Shown here: positions 25,770-34,493 of the stretch, in pieces | Numbering within the stretch: position 1 is the stretch's first letter | Layout of the letters: every line of letters begins with the position of its first letter | From: Gemmatimonadota bacterium | GTDB taxonomy: Bacteria > Latescibacterota > UBA2968 > UBA8231 | NCBI GenBank assembly: GCA_018673255.1 | Contig: JABHDC010000287.1 | Location: 1 to 63,541, forward strand | DNA: 63,541 bases | Reading direction: 5' to 3' | Made by a program: the position numbers and the translations under genes | The notes under the pieces: generated by a model | Database searches by the model: none | What the model saw: the letters and a program-made list of their open reading frames with translations, nothing else | Told to the model about the DNA's origin: nothing

Positions 25770-27198
25770 CGAACGCCCCCATATCATCTTCATCATCACC
25801 GATCAGCAGCGGTTCGATACCATTCGCGCGCTCGGGGCTGACTACGTGGACACGCCGAATCTCGATCGGCTCGTGACGGAGGGTGTGACCTTCACGAATT
25901 GCCATGTGACGGCTGCTTCCTGTGCCCCGTCACGTGCAAGTCTGTTCACGGGGTACTACCCGCACACGACGGGGATTCTGAAGAACGCGGACGCCTGGAA
26001 TCATTCCTGGATCGAGTCTCTGCAATCGGGTGGTTATCGGACGATCAACGTGGGCAAGATGCACACGTATCCGTATCACACGCCGCTGGGGTTCGAAGAG
26101 CGTTACGTCGTGGAGAACAAGGATCGTTATCTCGAAGAGCGATACTACTTCGACGAGTGGGACAAGGCGTTGCGGGCGCGTGGCATCGTGAAACAGCAAC
26201 GGGAATTCTACCGCCAGCGACCCGACTACGATGCGTGTCTGGGCGCCTTCACCTGGGATCTGCCTGAGGATACACATCCGGACCACTTCGTCGGCGATAT
26301 GGCGACCCACTGGATCCGCACCAAGCCAAAGGATGAAGAACGGCCGCTTTTCATGGAGATCGGCTTTCCCGGGCCGCATCCGCCGTATGATCCGACACCG
26401 GAGATGGCGCAGAAATACATGGATCGGGAATTCCCCCTGCAGCCGGTGACGCAGGAGGAACTGGAGGGGCAGCCGGAGGCTTACAAACGGATGCGGGTGC
26501 ACAATTCGGAGGTCGACCACGACTCGGTCGTGCATCTGCTGGATCCGACAGAGGAACAGCGACATCGGCAGCGGGCCTACTACATGGCCAATGTGGAGAT
26601 GATCGATCGCAAGGTGGGGGAGATTCTTGAGGCCCTGGAGGAGAAAGGTTATCTCGAGAATGCCGTCGTCATCTTCACTTCAGATCACGGAGATTGCCTG
26701 ACCGATCACGGCCACTCTCAGAAGTGGACGATGTATGACACGATCACGCGCATGCCACTGATCGCCTGGGCGCCTGGTCGTTTCAAGGGCGATCGACGCG
26801 TCGACGGTCTGTGTCAGCAGATGGATATCGGACCGGCTATTCTTGAGCTGGCCGGCGTCGATGTGCCCGAGACGATGGAAGCGGAGTCTCTGCTACCTGC
26901 CCTGCAGGGGGAGGCGTGGACGCCGCGTGAGGTCGTGTTTGCCGAACACGGGCGAGATGGCATCCTGCAGGAGACGGACTTCATGACGATGGTGCGCACG
27001 GATGACTGGAAGCTCGTGCACTTCGTCGACTGGCCAGATGGGCAGCTCTTCGATCTGGCCGCCGATCCGCAGGAGACGGTGAATCTGTGGGATGATACCG
27101 CCGCAGCTGAGAAGAAGCAGGAGTTGCTGGGCATGCTGCGTGACTGGCGTATCCGCAGCGATGTGACGACGGCGGGCTGGGCCGCCGATTTCCGGTAG
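25762..27198 (+). CDS. sulfatase with canonical formylglycine motif
   Basis: 478 residues from a GTG at 25762 that overlaps the esterase gene by 8 bp; the upstream in-frame extension is antisense-like and lies inside that gene. 'HIIFIITDQQRFDTIRALGA' is the N-terminal metal segment, 'SCAPSRASLFTGYYPH' carries C54-x-P-S-R (cysteine converted to formylglycine), and 'VVIFTSDHGDCLTDHGHSQK' completes the metal site. 'LFDLAADPQETVNLWDD' is the usual C-terminal block. There is no signal peptide, so it desulfates intracellular substrates. A maturation enzyme would be needed; the SUMF-domain protein at 38.7 kb looks too degenerate and is secreted. Coupling with the CE15-like gene suggests a sulfated, uronate-containing glycan fragment. 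Confidence 0.93.
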   Translation: MADERPHIIFIITDQQRFDTIRALGADYVDTPNLDRLVTEGVTFTNCHVTAASCAPSRASLFTGYYPHTTGILKNADAWNHSWIESLQSGGYRTINVGKMHTYPYHTPLGFEERYVVENKDRYLEERYYFDEWDKALRARGIVKQQREFYRQRPDYDACLGAFTWDLPEDTHPDHFVGDMATHWIRTKPKDEERPLFMEIGFPGPHPPYDPTPEMAQKYMDREFPLQPVTQEELEGQPEAYKRMRVHNSEVDHDSVVHLLDPTEEQRHRQRAYYMANVEMIDRKVGEILEALEEKGYLENAVVIFTSDHGDCLTDHGHSQKWTMYDTITRMPLIAWAPGRFKGDRRVDGLCQQMDIGPAILELAGVDVPETMEAESLLPALQGEAWTPREVVFAEHGRDGILQETDFMTMVRTDDWKLVHFVDWPDGQLFDLAADPQETVNLWDDTAAAEKKQELLGMLRDWRIRSDVTTAGWAADFR

Positions 27199-27249
27199 GA
27201 TACCCAGCCAGGCGTCACATGCCCTGGGTAATTCTGTCCAGATGCCTTC

Positions 27250-27429
27250 TCAGCGAATAGGGATACTCCCTCCGTGCCAGGGGAAAGGGCGACATCCTGT
27301 CGCTCGACGAACTCGCTGCGCTCGTTCGTCCTGGGTGATTGCTCCAAGTGCCGCATCCATGCGGCAGCGAAAAGTGTATCTGTCGCTTGTTCAGCGGACA
27401 GGGATTACGCCTCCATGCCAGGGGAAAGC
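27250..27429. repeat. composite repeat block: 39-bp direct repeat plus three covarying palindromes
   Basis: Two 39-bp copies (27250-27288 and 27391-27429, about 31 of 39 bases identical) flank three hairpins: GCGACA-TCC-TGTCGC (27289-27303), GACGAAC-N11-GTTCGTC with a CGCTGCGC core (27306-27330) and TGCCGCAT-CC-ATGCGGCA (27349-27366). The second direct copy contains the last codons and stop of the toroid-protein gene. The hairpin types recur at 30359-30470. This resembles a REP-type or small non-autonomous element. Confidence 0.75.
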
Positions 27430-29223
27430 AAAGCTGGGGGTGTTGGAGTAGCGTTCCATGCCCAACTCCAGTTCGATCTCTGAGCCGGGAGGTAATCTCA
27501 GGCGCAGCCAGGGGCTATCCACGGCAACAGCCTCTTTTCCGGAGGCGTCGCCCTGCGGCAACTCGCGCATGGTGGTGAAGCGGTGCTCACCGACATTGCC
27601 GGCACCGATGATCACCTCGCGTGTGTCGCGGACGGAGAGATTCACCAGGCTGACACGCGTGCCGTCGGCTGAGAGGGATCGCACCAGGGCCGCCACGTCC
27701 TTCGGCAGGCCCGATCTCTTGCGATCTACATCCCAATACCTCAACCGTCCCGCCGCCAGGCCGCCCCAGTAGACGGTCTGGGGACCACCGGTGGTCAGCT
27801 GCACGAGGGCTTCGGTGAGCACGGGATTCACCTGCTGCCAGTGGTGGACATCCATCTTCGTGAGGTCCTGCTCGTCCGTCATGACAGCTTCGAGGCGACG
27901 GGCGACTTCCTGATAGTTGGCCTGCAGGATCTGCTCGGGGTAATTCGGCAGGTTGCCGGCGATCCAGCGGGTCCAGGCTCGATCGTCGGGGGCGCGCGGG
28001 CCTCGAGATGTCACCTCGTCCCATCCCACTTCGTCTCCGGCTCGGAACTGTTCGAGCCGCTCCCAATCGGCTGAGTCCATCGAGGCGGCCCAGATATGAA
28101 TCGGCGGATTGGCATGCACTGGGGCATGGTTCGTCCAGCCATCGGCGGTCGTGTGATTGTGGGGGACGAGCAACTGACCGCCGTCCCCGGGGACGGCCTT
28201 GTCGATGAGCAGATCGAGCCACATACGTGGTAGATCGAGATAGCCCGTATCGCCAGTGACCAACTGCGCCGCTTCGGCAGCAATCGTCAGGGCCCGGCCC
28301 ATCATCTGGTGACCGTAGAGGCCGGTCCAACCGTAGTGTCCGCCCCACCACTGTCCCTGGCGTCGTTCGCCGATCTCACCCAGGGGGCCGATGTTGTCGG
28401 GAATGATGCCGTCGTTGGCCCGTGTGCGCTCGATCCATGCCTCGACGTAATCGATGATCCACCGACGATATCGCTCGTCACCAGTGTAAAGGAAGGCGGT
28501 GGCGATCATCGGTACTGTGCTCAGATTGACGACGACATCCGAGTGCATGACGACGTGATCGAAGCGCTCGTGGATCTGCTGGCGCAGTTGCTCGTCCTCG
28601 TACCACTTGTCGGGCAGGCCCGGGCCGTCAGGTCCGAGGGTGGTATGCCCGTATTCGAGGTTGTATTGGACGTCGGCGAAACGAGCGTGAAACAGGGGGC
28701 CCTTGCTGCCGGAGAACGGTGAACGAATGATGCGGGCTGCCGGGTCGTAGTTGTCGACGTTGGCATTGTCGCCGGTGTAGAACTCGGCGAAACGACGGGC
28801 ACGAGCGACATTGTCGCGCACGGTGGGGTCCACCAATCCCAGAGCGTAGAAGTAGACGTAGTTCTCACCATTGTGGAACCAATCGTCGTCGTTGACGAAT
28901 TCGTCGGTTACACGACCATAGTCGACGGCCAGCTGGCGCGTGATGGCATTCCACTCCACAAATGACTTCTCGCCGCAGTAGTCGCTGCCACCGAGGGCGT
29001 GATACTGAGGCCAGTTGAAGAAGGCCTCGTAGAGATCATCAGCCCATACACCGTCACCGGGATACTCTTCCTGCCAGACCAGGGCGCCGCCCGGCCGGGT
29101 GTATTTATCGAGGAAGACGGGTGCTGCCTCGTCGATGGCGTCGATCAGACGGCGCTCGAGGACGGCCCAGGATGGTGGCGAGGTCTTCTGTGTCGCTTCG
29201 ATGAGTGGCAGGGCTTCAGGCAT
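27391..29223 (-). CDS. predicted alpha/alpha-toroid glycan-active protein
   Basis: 610 residues; no named family recognised with confidence. Repeated helix-loop-helix blocks with conserved aromatics ('YEAFFNWPQYHALGGSDYCG', 'WWGGHYGWTGLYGHQMMGR', 'HNHTTADGWTNHAPVHANP') are typical of six-hairpin glycosidases and polysaccharide lyases. A beta-rich C-terminal part ('GTRVSLVNLSVRDTREVIIG') could be the usual sandwich domain. There is no signal peptide from the chosen start (ATG 29223; 29295 is an upstream in-frame alternative). The C-terminal 'FPWHGGVIPVR' is encoded inside a repeat whose second copy downstream would encode 'FPWHGGSIPIR' and a stop, so the tail seems to derive from an inserted repeat. 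It lies 77 bp downstream of a URO-D gene on the same strand. Confidence 0.7.
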   Translation of the reverse strand: MPEALPLIEATQKTSPPSWAVLERRLIDAIDEAAPVFLDKYTRPGGALVWQEEYPGDGVWADDLYEAFFNWPQYHALGGSDYCGEKSFVEWNAITRQLAVDYGRVTDEFVNDDDWFHNGENYVYFYALGLVDPTVRDNVARARRFAEFYTGDNANVDNYDPAARIIRSPFSGSKGPLFHARFADVQYNLEYGHTTLGPDGPGLPDKWYEDEQLRQQIHERFDHVVMHSDVVVNLSTVPMIATAFLYTGDERYRRWIIDYVEAWIERTRANDGIIPDNIGPLGEIGERRQGQWWGGHYGWTGLYGHQMMGRALTIAAEAAQLVTGDTGYLDLPRMWLDLLIDKAVPGDGGQLLVPHNHTTADGWTNHAPVHANPPIHIWAASMDSADWERLEQFRAGDEVGWDEVTSRGPRAPDDRAWTRWIAGNLPNYPEQILQANYQEVARRLEAVMTDEQDLTKMDVHHWQQVNPVLTEALVQLTTGGPQTVYWGGLAAGRLRYWDVDRKRSGLPKDVAALVRSLSADGTRVSLVNLSVRDTREVIIGAGNVGEHRFTTMRELPQGDASGKEAVAVDSPWLRLRLPPGSEIELELGMERYSNTPSFAFPWHGGVIPVR

Positions 29224-29300
29224 GGTGATCGATGATTCCGTGTGATCGGGTGAGGCTCGGTGCTGCTGCGATAGCCCGAGTCGTGACCAGGGCAACTGAT

Positions 29301-30353
29301 CTATGCATGGTAATCATTGATCGCTTTCACGATGGCGGGATAACTCGTACGCCAGCTGAAGGGCGGCACGTTCTCCGAGATCTGGATCTGGAATCGGCCG
29401 CTGTCGCCGGCCTCTTCAAGGAATCCGATGGTCGTGGCGTAGATCTGTTTGGCCGAGGCCAGGTGGACCGAGGAGGGGAAGTTGATGGCGACGCGCATGT
29501 CAGCACTGAATTCCAGGGCCCGTGCCGGGCTGGTGTCATTGTCGGGGGGCGGAGAGAGGGAATCGATGCCGCCGATCTTCGATGACTCGATCGCTTCGTA
29601 GAGGGGGGCCAGGTCGCCATCCATATGCACGTACACGGGCACGTTGAGCAGGTCGGCCAGTTCGTCGTAATCGGGCAGGCAGTATTGGCTGAACCACTGC
29701 TGCCCAATGACCGGTGCTGTGATGTTGTCGGGGATGTCGACCATTTCGATGTCGAAATCAGCGACGGTGCGGAAGACGTCGCGCTGGCGTTTCTGCAGGG
29801 CAGCGATACAAGCTGCCATGCGATCTTCCTCGTCCATCATGAAACAGACGAGATCATCCAGGCTGCACCACTGGATCCACAGCTGCTGGAAGGCGGTGCG
29901 CTCCACTCGAACCAGAGGCAGCCCGTCGTCGCCGAGATCCTGTCGGGCTTTCGCCAGTGGCTCGGGGTCGGGGACGATCACTTCGTCTTCGAGCCAGGAG
30001 GTCAGGACATCGAGATCGGTCGCTGTCTTGACGAAATGCTCATCTGTCCAGCCACTGTTGTAGGTCGGCTCGAAGTAACGCCGTTCCTGCATCGTGCCTC
30101 GCGGCGTCTCGATTACCGTATGGGTGCCGCGCAGGCCGTCCTTCTCGATCGGTTCGGATCGCTGACGGCAGTTTGGATGTTCGCGTCGGAAGGGCATCGT
30201 CCAGCGCAGGATGCCCATGTTGTCACGGCCGACGAGATCCCAGATCTCTTCATTGGGGGCAGCCAGTCCATCGTATTGCACGAAGGGTACCCGGTCGACG
30301 GGGTCGCCCTTGATCACGGCGAGCATGCGCTCGCGCATCGTTATCTGTCCCAT
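29301..30353 (-). CDS. URO-D family protein
   Basis: 350 residues. 'TMRERMLAVIKGDPVDRVPF' is the family start, 'DIPDNITAPVIGQQWFSQYC' the barrel middle, and 'VPVYVHMDGDLAPLYEAI' replaces the MtaA H-x-C-G, as in the 17692 protein. The loop 'IGGIDSLSPPPDNDTSPARA' also resembles that protein, so these two are the closest pair among the six. The start at ATG 30353 directly abuts a palindromic repeat cluster: the codon lies in a CAGGATG sequence like the CAGGATG of the repeats, which may supply its ribosome site. ATG 30338 is a plausible alternative. Confidence 0.85.
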   Translation of the reverse strand: MGQITMRERMLAVIKGDPVDRVPFVQYDGLAAPNEEIWDLVGRDNMGILRWTMPFRREHPNCRQRSEPIEKDGLRGTHTVIETPRGTMQERRYFEPTYNSGWTDEHFVKTATDLDVLTSWLEDEVIVPDPEPLAKARQDLGDDGLPLVRVERTAFQQLWIQWCSLDDLVCFMMDEEDRMAACIAALQKRQRDVFRTVADFDIEMVDIPDNITAPVIGQQWFSQYCLPDYDELADLLNVPVYVHMDGDLAPLYEAIESSKIGGIDSLSPPPDNDTSPARALEFSADMRVAINFPSSVHLASAKQIYATTIGFLEEAGDSGRFQIQISENVPPFSWRTSYPAIVKAINDYHA

Positions 30354-30358
30354 CCTGT

Positions 30359-30470
30359 CGACATCCTGTCGTCTTGAATGCCTGCGTCTGGCGACATCCT
30401 GTCGCCTGGAGAATGCCGCTGCGCGTCATTCTCTTGCAAGGTGGTGCACCAAGGGCCACATCCTGTGGCC
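30359..30470. repeat. cluster of covarying palindromes
   Basis: Four hairpins in 112 bp: CGACA-TCC-TGTCG (30359-30371), GGCGACA-TCC-TGTCGCC (30390-30406), GAGAATG-N11-CATTCTC with a CGCTGCGC core (30409-30433) and GGCCACA-TCC-TGTGGCC (30454-30470). Stem bases differ between copies but always pair, while the ACATCCTGT and CGCTGCGC centres stay constant. The same two types occur at 27289-27330. Confidence 0.8.
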
Positions 30471-30492
30471 GGTCGCGTTCTTCAGATCAGGT

Positions 30493-31983
30493 TCAGCTCA
30501 CGGTGAAGGCAACCACCGATCGTGCTGGTAGGTCCACGTCAGCACCGCCTGCGCGCAGTTTCACCCCGTCAAACTCCACGGGCGCGACGGTATCTGGGGC
30601 GTCGAAGGTGTTGTGGCTGTTCATGGCGTTGCCCGTCAGGACTCTGGCTTTGCAGGTCGTGCCCGTCACGCCGTGCAGAGCAACGGGCACGGTGATCGTG
30701 TCTGTGGCGCTGAGGTTGGTCATGGTCACGTGAACGCTGCCATCTTCGGCCCGGCTGGCCGAGGCGCTGATGGCAGGGGTCTCGGTGTCCCCCTCGCCGA
30801 TGGTGCCGGCGTCGATGTAGACGGGCAGGTTCGTGGCGTCGTGGTGGGGGAGATACATCTCGAAGACGTGGTAGGTCGGGGTGAGGAGCATGTGCTCACC
30901 TTCGGTGAGGATCATCGCCTGCAGGACATTCACTGTCTGGGCGATGTTCGCACCGTGCACGCGACGGCAATAACGATTGAAGATGTCGAGAGTCAGTGAA
31001 GCGGCGATGGCATCGCGGATCGTGTTCTGCTGATAGAGGAAACCGGGATTCGTGTCGGTCTCGACTTCATGCCAGGTGCCCCACTCATCCACGAGCATGC
31101 CCACTCGATCATCTGGATCCCAGCGATCCATGACGGCGATCTGCTGTTTGAGCAGTGGGTCCATGCGGTTGGCCGTATTCATCAGGTAATACCAGTCGTC
31201 CTCAGAGCCATCGGTGGCCAGCTGTTTCTCACGCCCTGAACCGCAGTAGAAGTGCATACCCATGGCGTGCATCAGCTTGCGTTCCTGCGTCTCCCGCATG
31301 AGGACGTCGGTCCAATGCAGGTCTTCACCATACGGACCACAGGCGACTTTGTAGAGTCGGTTCTCACCGAGATTGCGCAGGTAGGAAACGTGCTGGCGGA
31401 ACAGGTCGACATAGTGTTCGGGACGCATGTAGCCGCCACAGGCCCAATTCTCATTGCCCACACCCCACATGGAGACCTTCCAGGGCTCCTTGCGGCCATT
31501 GGCGATGCGCAGATCAGCCATCGGTCCTTCGGGGGCGGTCAGGTATTGCACCCACTGCTGCATCTCCTGCACGGAGCCGGATCCCATGTTGCCACAGATG
31601 TAGGGTTCGGTGTTGAGCTGATCGCACAGATCCATGAACTCGTGGGTGCCGAAGGCGTTGTCCTCCACGACGCGACCCCAGTGGTGGTTGACGAGTTTGG
31701 GGCGGTCCGATCGCGGCCCGATGCCATCCATCCAGTGATAGTCGTCGGCGAAGCAGCCCCCGGGCCACCGCAGGTTGGGAATCCGGATTGCCTTCAATGC
31801 ATCGACAATATCCGTACGGATGCCCCGCACATTCGGGATGGACGCGGACCCACCTGTCGGTGAGTTTTCACCAACATAGATGCCGTCGTAGATGCAGCGA
31901 CCCAGATGTTCGGCGAAATGGCCATAGATGTGGCGGGAGATGGTGCCGGCGTCGGCGTCGGTGGTGATCGAAATGCGGGCCAT
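30493..31983 (-). CDS. GH51 alpha-L-arabinofuranosidase
   Basis: 496 residues, the standard length for bacterial GH51. 'HIYGHFAEHLGRCIYDGIYV' is the N-terminal signature, 'LRWPGGCFADDYHWMDGIGP' follows, and the catalytic acid/base Glu is in 'WGVGNENWACGG'. The nucleophile Glu is in 'GMLVDEWGTWHEVE', and the C-terminal beta-sandwich includes 'VHVTMTNLSATDTITVPVAL'. It releases terminal alpha-L-arabinofuranose from arabinans or arabinoxylan fragments. There is no signal peptide, so it acts on imported oligosaccharides in the cytoplasm, as is usual for GH51. It lies 9 bp after the 44-residue gene and downstream of the FG-GAP gene. The L-arabonate-dehydratase-like gene at 35.2 kb on the same strand could use the arabinose after oxidation. 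Confidence 0.95.
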   Translation of the reverse strand: MARISITTDADAGTISRHIYGHFAEHLGRCIYDGIYVGENSPTGGSASIPNVRGIRTDIVDALKAIRIPNLRWPGGCFADDYHWMDGIGPRSDRPKLVNHHWGRVVEDNAFGTHEFMDLCDQLNTEPYICGNMGSGSVQEMQQWVQYLTAPEGPMADLRIANGRKEPWKVSMWGVGNENWACGGYMRPEHYVDLFRQHVSYLRNLGENRLYKVACGPYGEDLHWTDVLMRETQERKLMHAMGMHFYCGSGREKQLATDGSEDDWYYLMNTANRMDPLLKQQIAVMDRWDPDDRVGMLVDEWGTWHEVETDTNPGFLYQQNTIRDAIAASLTLDIFNRYCRRVHGANIAQTVNVLQAMILTEGEHMLLTPTYHVFEMYLPHHDATNLPVYIDAGTIGEGDTETPAISASASRAEDGSVHVTMTNLSATDTITVPVALHGVTGTTCKARVLTGNAMNSHNTFDAPDTVAPVEFDGVKLRAGGADVDLPARSVVAFTVS

Positions 31984-31992
31984 CGTTGCGTC

Positions 31993-32127
31993 TCAGTCTT
32001 TTCGGAGTTGTTTGATCAGCCGCTTGCGCTGCTTCTTCGGCAGACCACCAAGCAGCGGGCAGTCCTTGCAGCTCTTCTTTTTCTTCTTCAGGAATTTCGC
32101 ACAGCAGATATCGGGGTCCCGTGTCAT
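31993..32127 (-). CDS. 44-residue Lys-rich, four-cysteine protein
   Basis: A small gene between the FG-GAP and GH51 genes: ATG complementary to 32125-32127, TGA at 31993-31995, with AGGA about 9 bases upstream. The product begins 'MTRDPDICCAKFLKKKKKSC' and continues 'KDCPLLGGLPKKQRKRLIKQ'. Cysteines are C8, C9, C20 and C23 (CC-x10-C-x2-C), a plausible small metal-binding knuckle in a strongly basic background, which suggests nucleic-acid or ribosome contact. I do not recognise a named family. Placement 9 bp before GH51 and 52 bp after the FG-GAP gene fits an operon member. Confidence 0.65.
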   Translation of the reverse strand: MTRDPDICCAKFLKKKKKSCKDCPLLGGLPKKQRKRLIKQLRKD

Positions 32128-32179
32128 CGATTCGGTTCCTGCAGACCTGGCTCGTTGGTCCCGCTACCGCGGTGATCCC

Positions 32180-34489
32180 TCATGGGGTTACCTGCCGTGG
32201 TTCGCCCAGTTCCCAATCCGGGTGGCGGTCCATCTCCAGGGCTGCGTGAGCGAAGAACGGGTAGACACTCCATTCTACACAACCGAGCAGATCCGCTTTC
32301 CCATCGCCATCCAGATCACCGGGCCAGGCATTGGGGCCGTGGACCGTGAAGGCGATGGGTTCACCGTAGCAGCACAACTGGCGTGGCAGGCCGAAGACCG
32401 GGTCGCTCCTGGTGCCCTCATTCAGCAGTAGATAGATGTACCCCGAACCGGCCGTGTTGTAGATCAGATCGAGCCGGCCATCTCCCGTCCAGTCGGTGGC
32501 GCGGAAGGACTCGGTCCAGTGCTTCTCGCGTCCCACGATCGAATCGTCGATCTCACGGCCATCGGTCAGCAGCAGGCGTCGTTCCTTGCGCAGCCGACGG
32601 GTGCCATCCTCTGCTTCGTACTGGGCGAAGAGGGTCAGCTTGCGCTCCTCGTCGTGGATGGCCAGGTCGCACAGGCCGTCGTCATTCCAGTCAGCGAAGG
32701 CACCTCCCGTGCGCCAGAAGAAGGGCGACGTGGCATCGAAGGGATACGGGTGATTCGGCAGATCCTTGTCGAGGGCCTGCCTGGCCACTTGAGCGCGCTT
32801 CTCCTCATCATCGGGATAACCGTCCACGATCAGCTGCTGCCGCGGCCCGAATTCGGGTTGGTCACGCGTGCCGATGTTCCGGTACCAGAAGATCCGGTTC
32901 GTCTCGTTTGGGAACATCAGATCCGGCAGCCCGTCGCCGTCCCAGTCGGCGTAGGCAGGATAGGGGTAACCCATGTTGTGCCAATGCTGAACCTGCGACT
33001 GACCACTGAGGATTTGATCGCGTCGCAGACGGATCGCCTGCTCCCCCTGGGCTCGAATCAGCTCCGGCTCTGAATAAGAGGGGTCGGTGCCGGCGGGGTC
33101 GCCCGTTGCGGGTTCACTCAGATCGTGGATGATGCGGGGCCAGCCGTATCCACCGCCGATCAGCAGATCGCGACCGCCATCGCCGTCCCAGTCGCAGATG
33201 CAGGGCCAGCCCTGATCCGAATGGATGAGAGGGCCGTTGGTTGCCTCGGCCCGGTTCCAGCACGCGGCAGTGAGATGGCCATTCGGGCCGAGTCGCAAAT
33301 CGAACAGAGAGACGGACTGCCACACATTGTGCTGCGCCAGCAGACCCGGTCGCTGGTCGTGACCGTGATGGACGGCGGTGATCCGTGAGACGGAAGGGGG
33401 GAGGCCATCCAGGGGGCGGGGTTCGCCGAAGCGGGGCTGCACGTCATCCAGGCGAGGTTGCCAGTGGGCGGTGCAGCCGGGCGAGGCACCCGGCGAATCA
33501 GGCAGCGGTGAGTGGGCGGGCGGATTCTCGGTGAGGGCGATGATGTCGAGTCGGCCGTCGCCAGTCAGTTCGGCGAGGGTGATGTGCTCGCCACAACCCA
33601 GGTCCATGGGCGGGTCGGGTTCGAAGGGCCAGCCGTAGGGGTTGTGATTGCGGACCCAGTGACCATTGATGACGAGGTCGACGATGCCATCGCCGTCGAC
33701 GTCAACCAGTTGCAGGCTGTGGATGCGGTCGAGTTTCAGCCCCGGGTCAATCGGATCGGGGTGGCGCTCGTAGATCGGCCAGCCACCGGCATCGCGATCA
33801 CCGGAATCGCGGTAGAACCAGACGCCCTCCCGATTCCATTCGGCCACACACAGGTCCAGGCGTCCACTGCCGGTCAGATCGCCGAAGGCGGCCTCGATAT
33901 AGGTGCCGGCAAAGTACTGCAGGGTCGACGATCCCGGATCTCGATAGCGCAGACGTACGAGGTCCCCGACGCGAAATTCGTCATCGGGTGCCACGCGGGG
34001 GTAGGCGACGATGCCACTGATCGGCGTGCCAGGGCGATGGTAGTAGTTCCACGTGCCCACCAGATCGGCGCGTCCATCACCATCCAGATCGCGCAGATCG
34101 AAGCTGAACAGCGTGATGGGGTGGGGCTCCTGATCGTTGGCGCGCAGCAGATCGCCCACACCGACCAGCGGTGTGCCCGGCGCCTCGAGGTGCCGCCGTT
34201 GCTCGCCCGGCATGAGGGTGTCGAAGCGGATCTCGTAGGCGCGATGTGTTACGTCACGGATCGGGAATTCGATGCGACCAAAATCGAGGTGGGCGAAGTC
34301 CTCGCTCAGGCCGTGGGCGATGATCGTGCCGTCGGCTCGATCGATCAGCTCGATCGACATGGGATCGAGACGACCCTGACCCTCGGCCTGCTGGACCAGT
34401 TCGGCAAAGTCGATGTCGGCCGAGATGGGGATGCGGCCCAGATCTGCGGGCAGATCGCTGGTGATGGTGAAGGGGACGGCGTAGCGCAT
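32180..34489 (-). CDS. FG-GAP/VCBS repeat beta-propeller protein
   Basis: 769 residues. Many calcium-binding D-x-D-x-D-G-x-x-D-L blocks lie at propeller spacing: 'FDLRDLDGDGRADLVGTW', 'LVDVDGDGIVDLVING', 'CDWDGDGGRDLLIGGG', 'ADWDGDGLPDLMFPN', 'ADWNDDGLCDLAIH' and 'GDLDGDGKADLLGCVEW'. An N-terminal beta domain (about 1-100) precedes them. FG-GAP proteins are normally secreted, yet no signal peptide is visible with this start (ATG 34489). It begins 4 bp after the PIN toxin gene, so either it is read from the toxin-antitoxin transcript or the pair was inserted upstream and cut off a former N terminus. It is a possible carbohydrate-binding or lyase-like propeller. Confidence 0.82.
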   Translation of the reverse strand: MRYAVPFTITSDLPADLGRIPISADIDFAELVQQAEGQGRLDPMSIELIDRADGTIIAHGLSEDFAHLDFGRIEFPIRDVTHRAYEIRFDTLMPGEQRRHLEAPGTPLVGVGDLLRANDQEPHPITLFSFDLRDLDGDGRADLVGTWNYYHRPGTPISGIVAYPRVAPDDEFRVGDLVRLRYRDPGSSTLQYFAGTYIEAAFGDLTGSGRLDLCVAEWNREGVWFYRDSGDRDAGGWPIYERHPDPIDPGLKLDRIHSLQLVDVDGDGIVDLVINGHWVRNHNPYGWPFEPDPPMDLGCGEHITLAELTGDGRLDIIALTENPPAHSPLPDSPGASPGCTAHWQPRLDDVQPRFGEPRPLDGLPPSVSRITAVHHGHDQRPGLLAQHNVWQSVSLFDLRLGPNGHLTAACWNRAEATNGPLIHSDQGWPCICDWDGDGGRDLLIGGGYGWPRIIHDLSEPATGDPAGTDPSYSEPELIRAQGEQAIRLRRDQILSGQSQVQHWHNMGYPYPAYADWDGDGLPDLMFPNETNRIFWYRNIGTRDQPEFGPRQQLIVDGYPDDEEKRAQVARQALDKDLPNHPYPFDATSPFFWRTGGAFADWNDDGLCDLAIHDEERKLTLFAQYEAEDGTRRLRKERRLLLTDGREIDDSIVGREKHWTESFRATDWTGDGRLDLIYNTAGSGYIYLLLNEGTRSDPVFGLPRQLCCYGEPIAFTVHGPNAWPGDLDGDGKADLLGCVEWSVYPFFAHAALEMDRHPDWELGEPRQVTP

Positions 34490-34493
34490 GAGA

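Noticed and set aside
27289..30470. Clustered short palindromes considered as CRISPR repeats
   Set aside because: Spacing is irregular, stems differ in sequence, and there are no identical direct repeats or cas genes.
31252..31863. 203-codon rightward open frame
   Set aside because: Antisense to GH51, whose catalytic motifs are intact.
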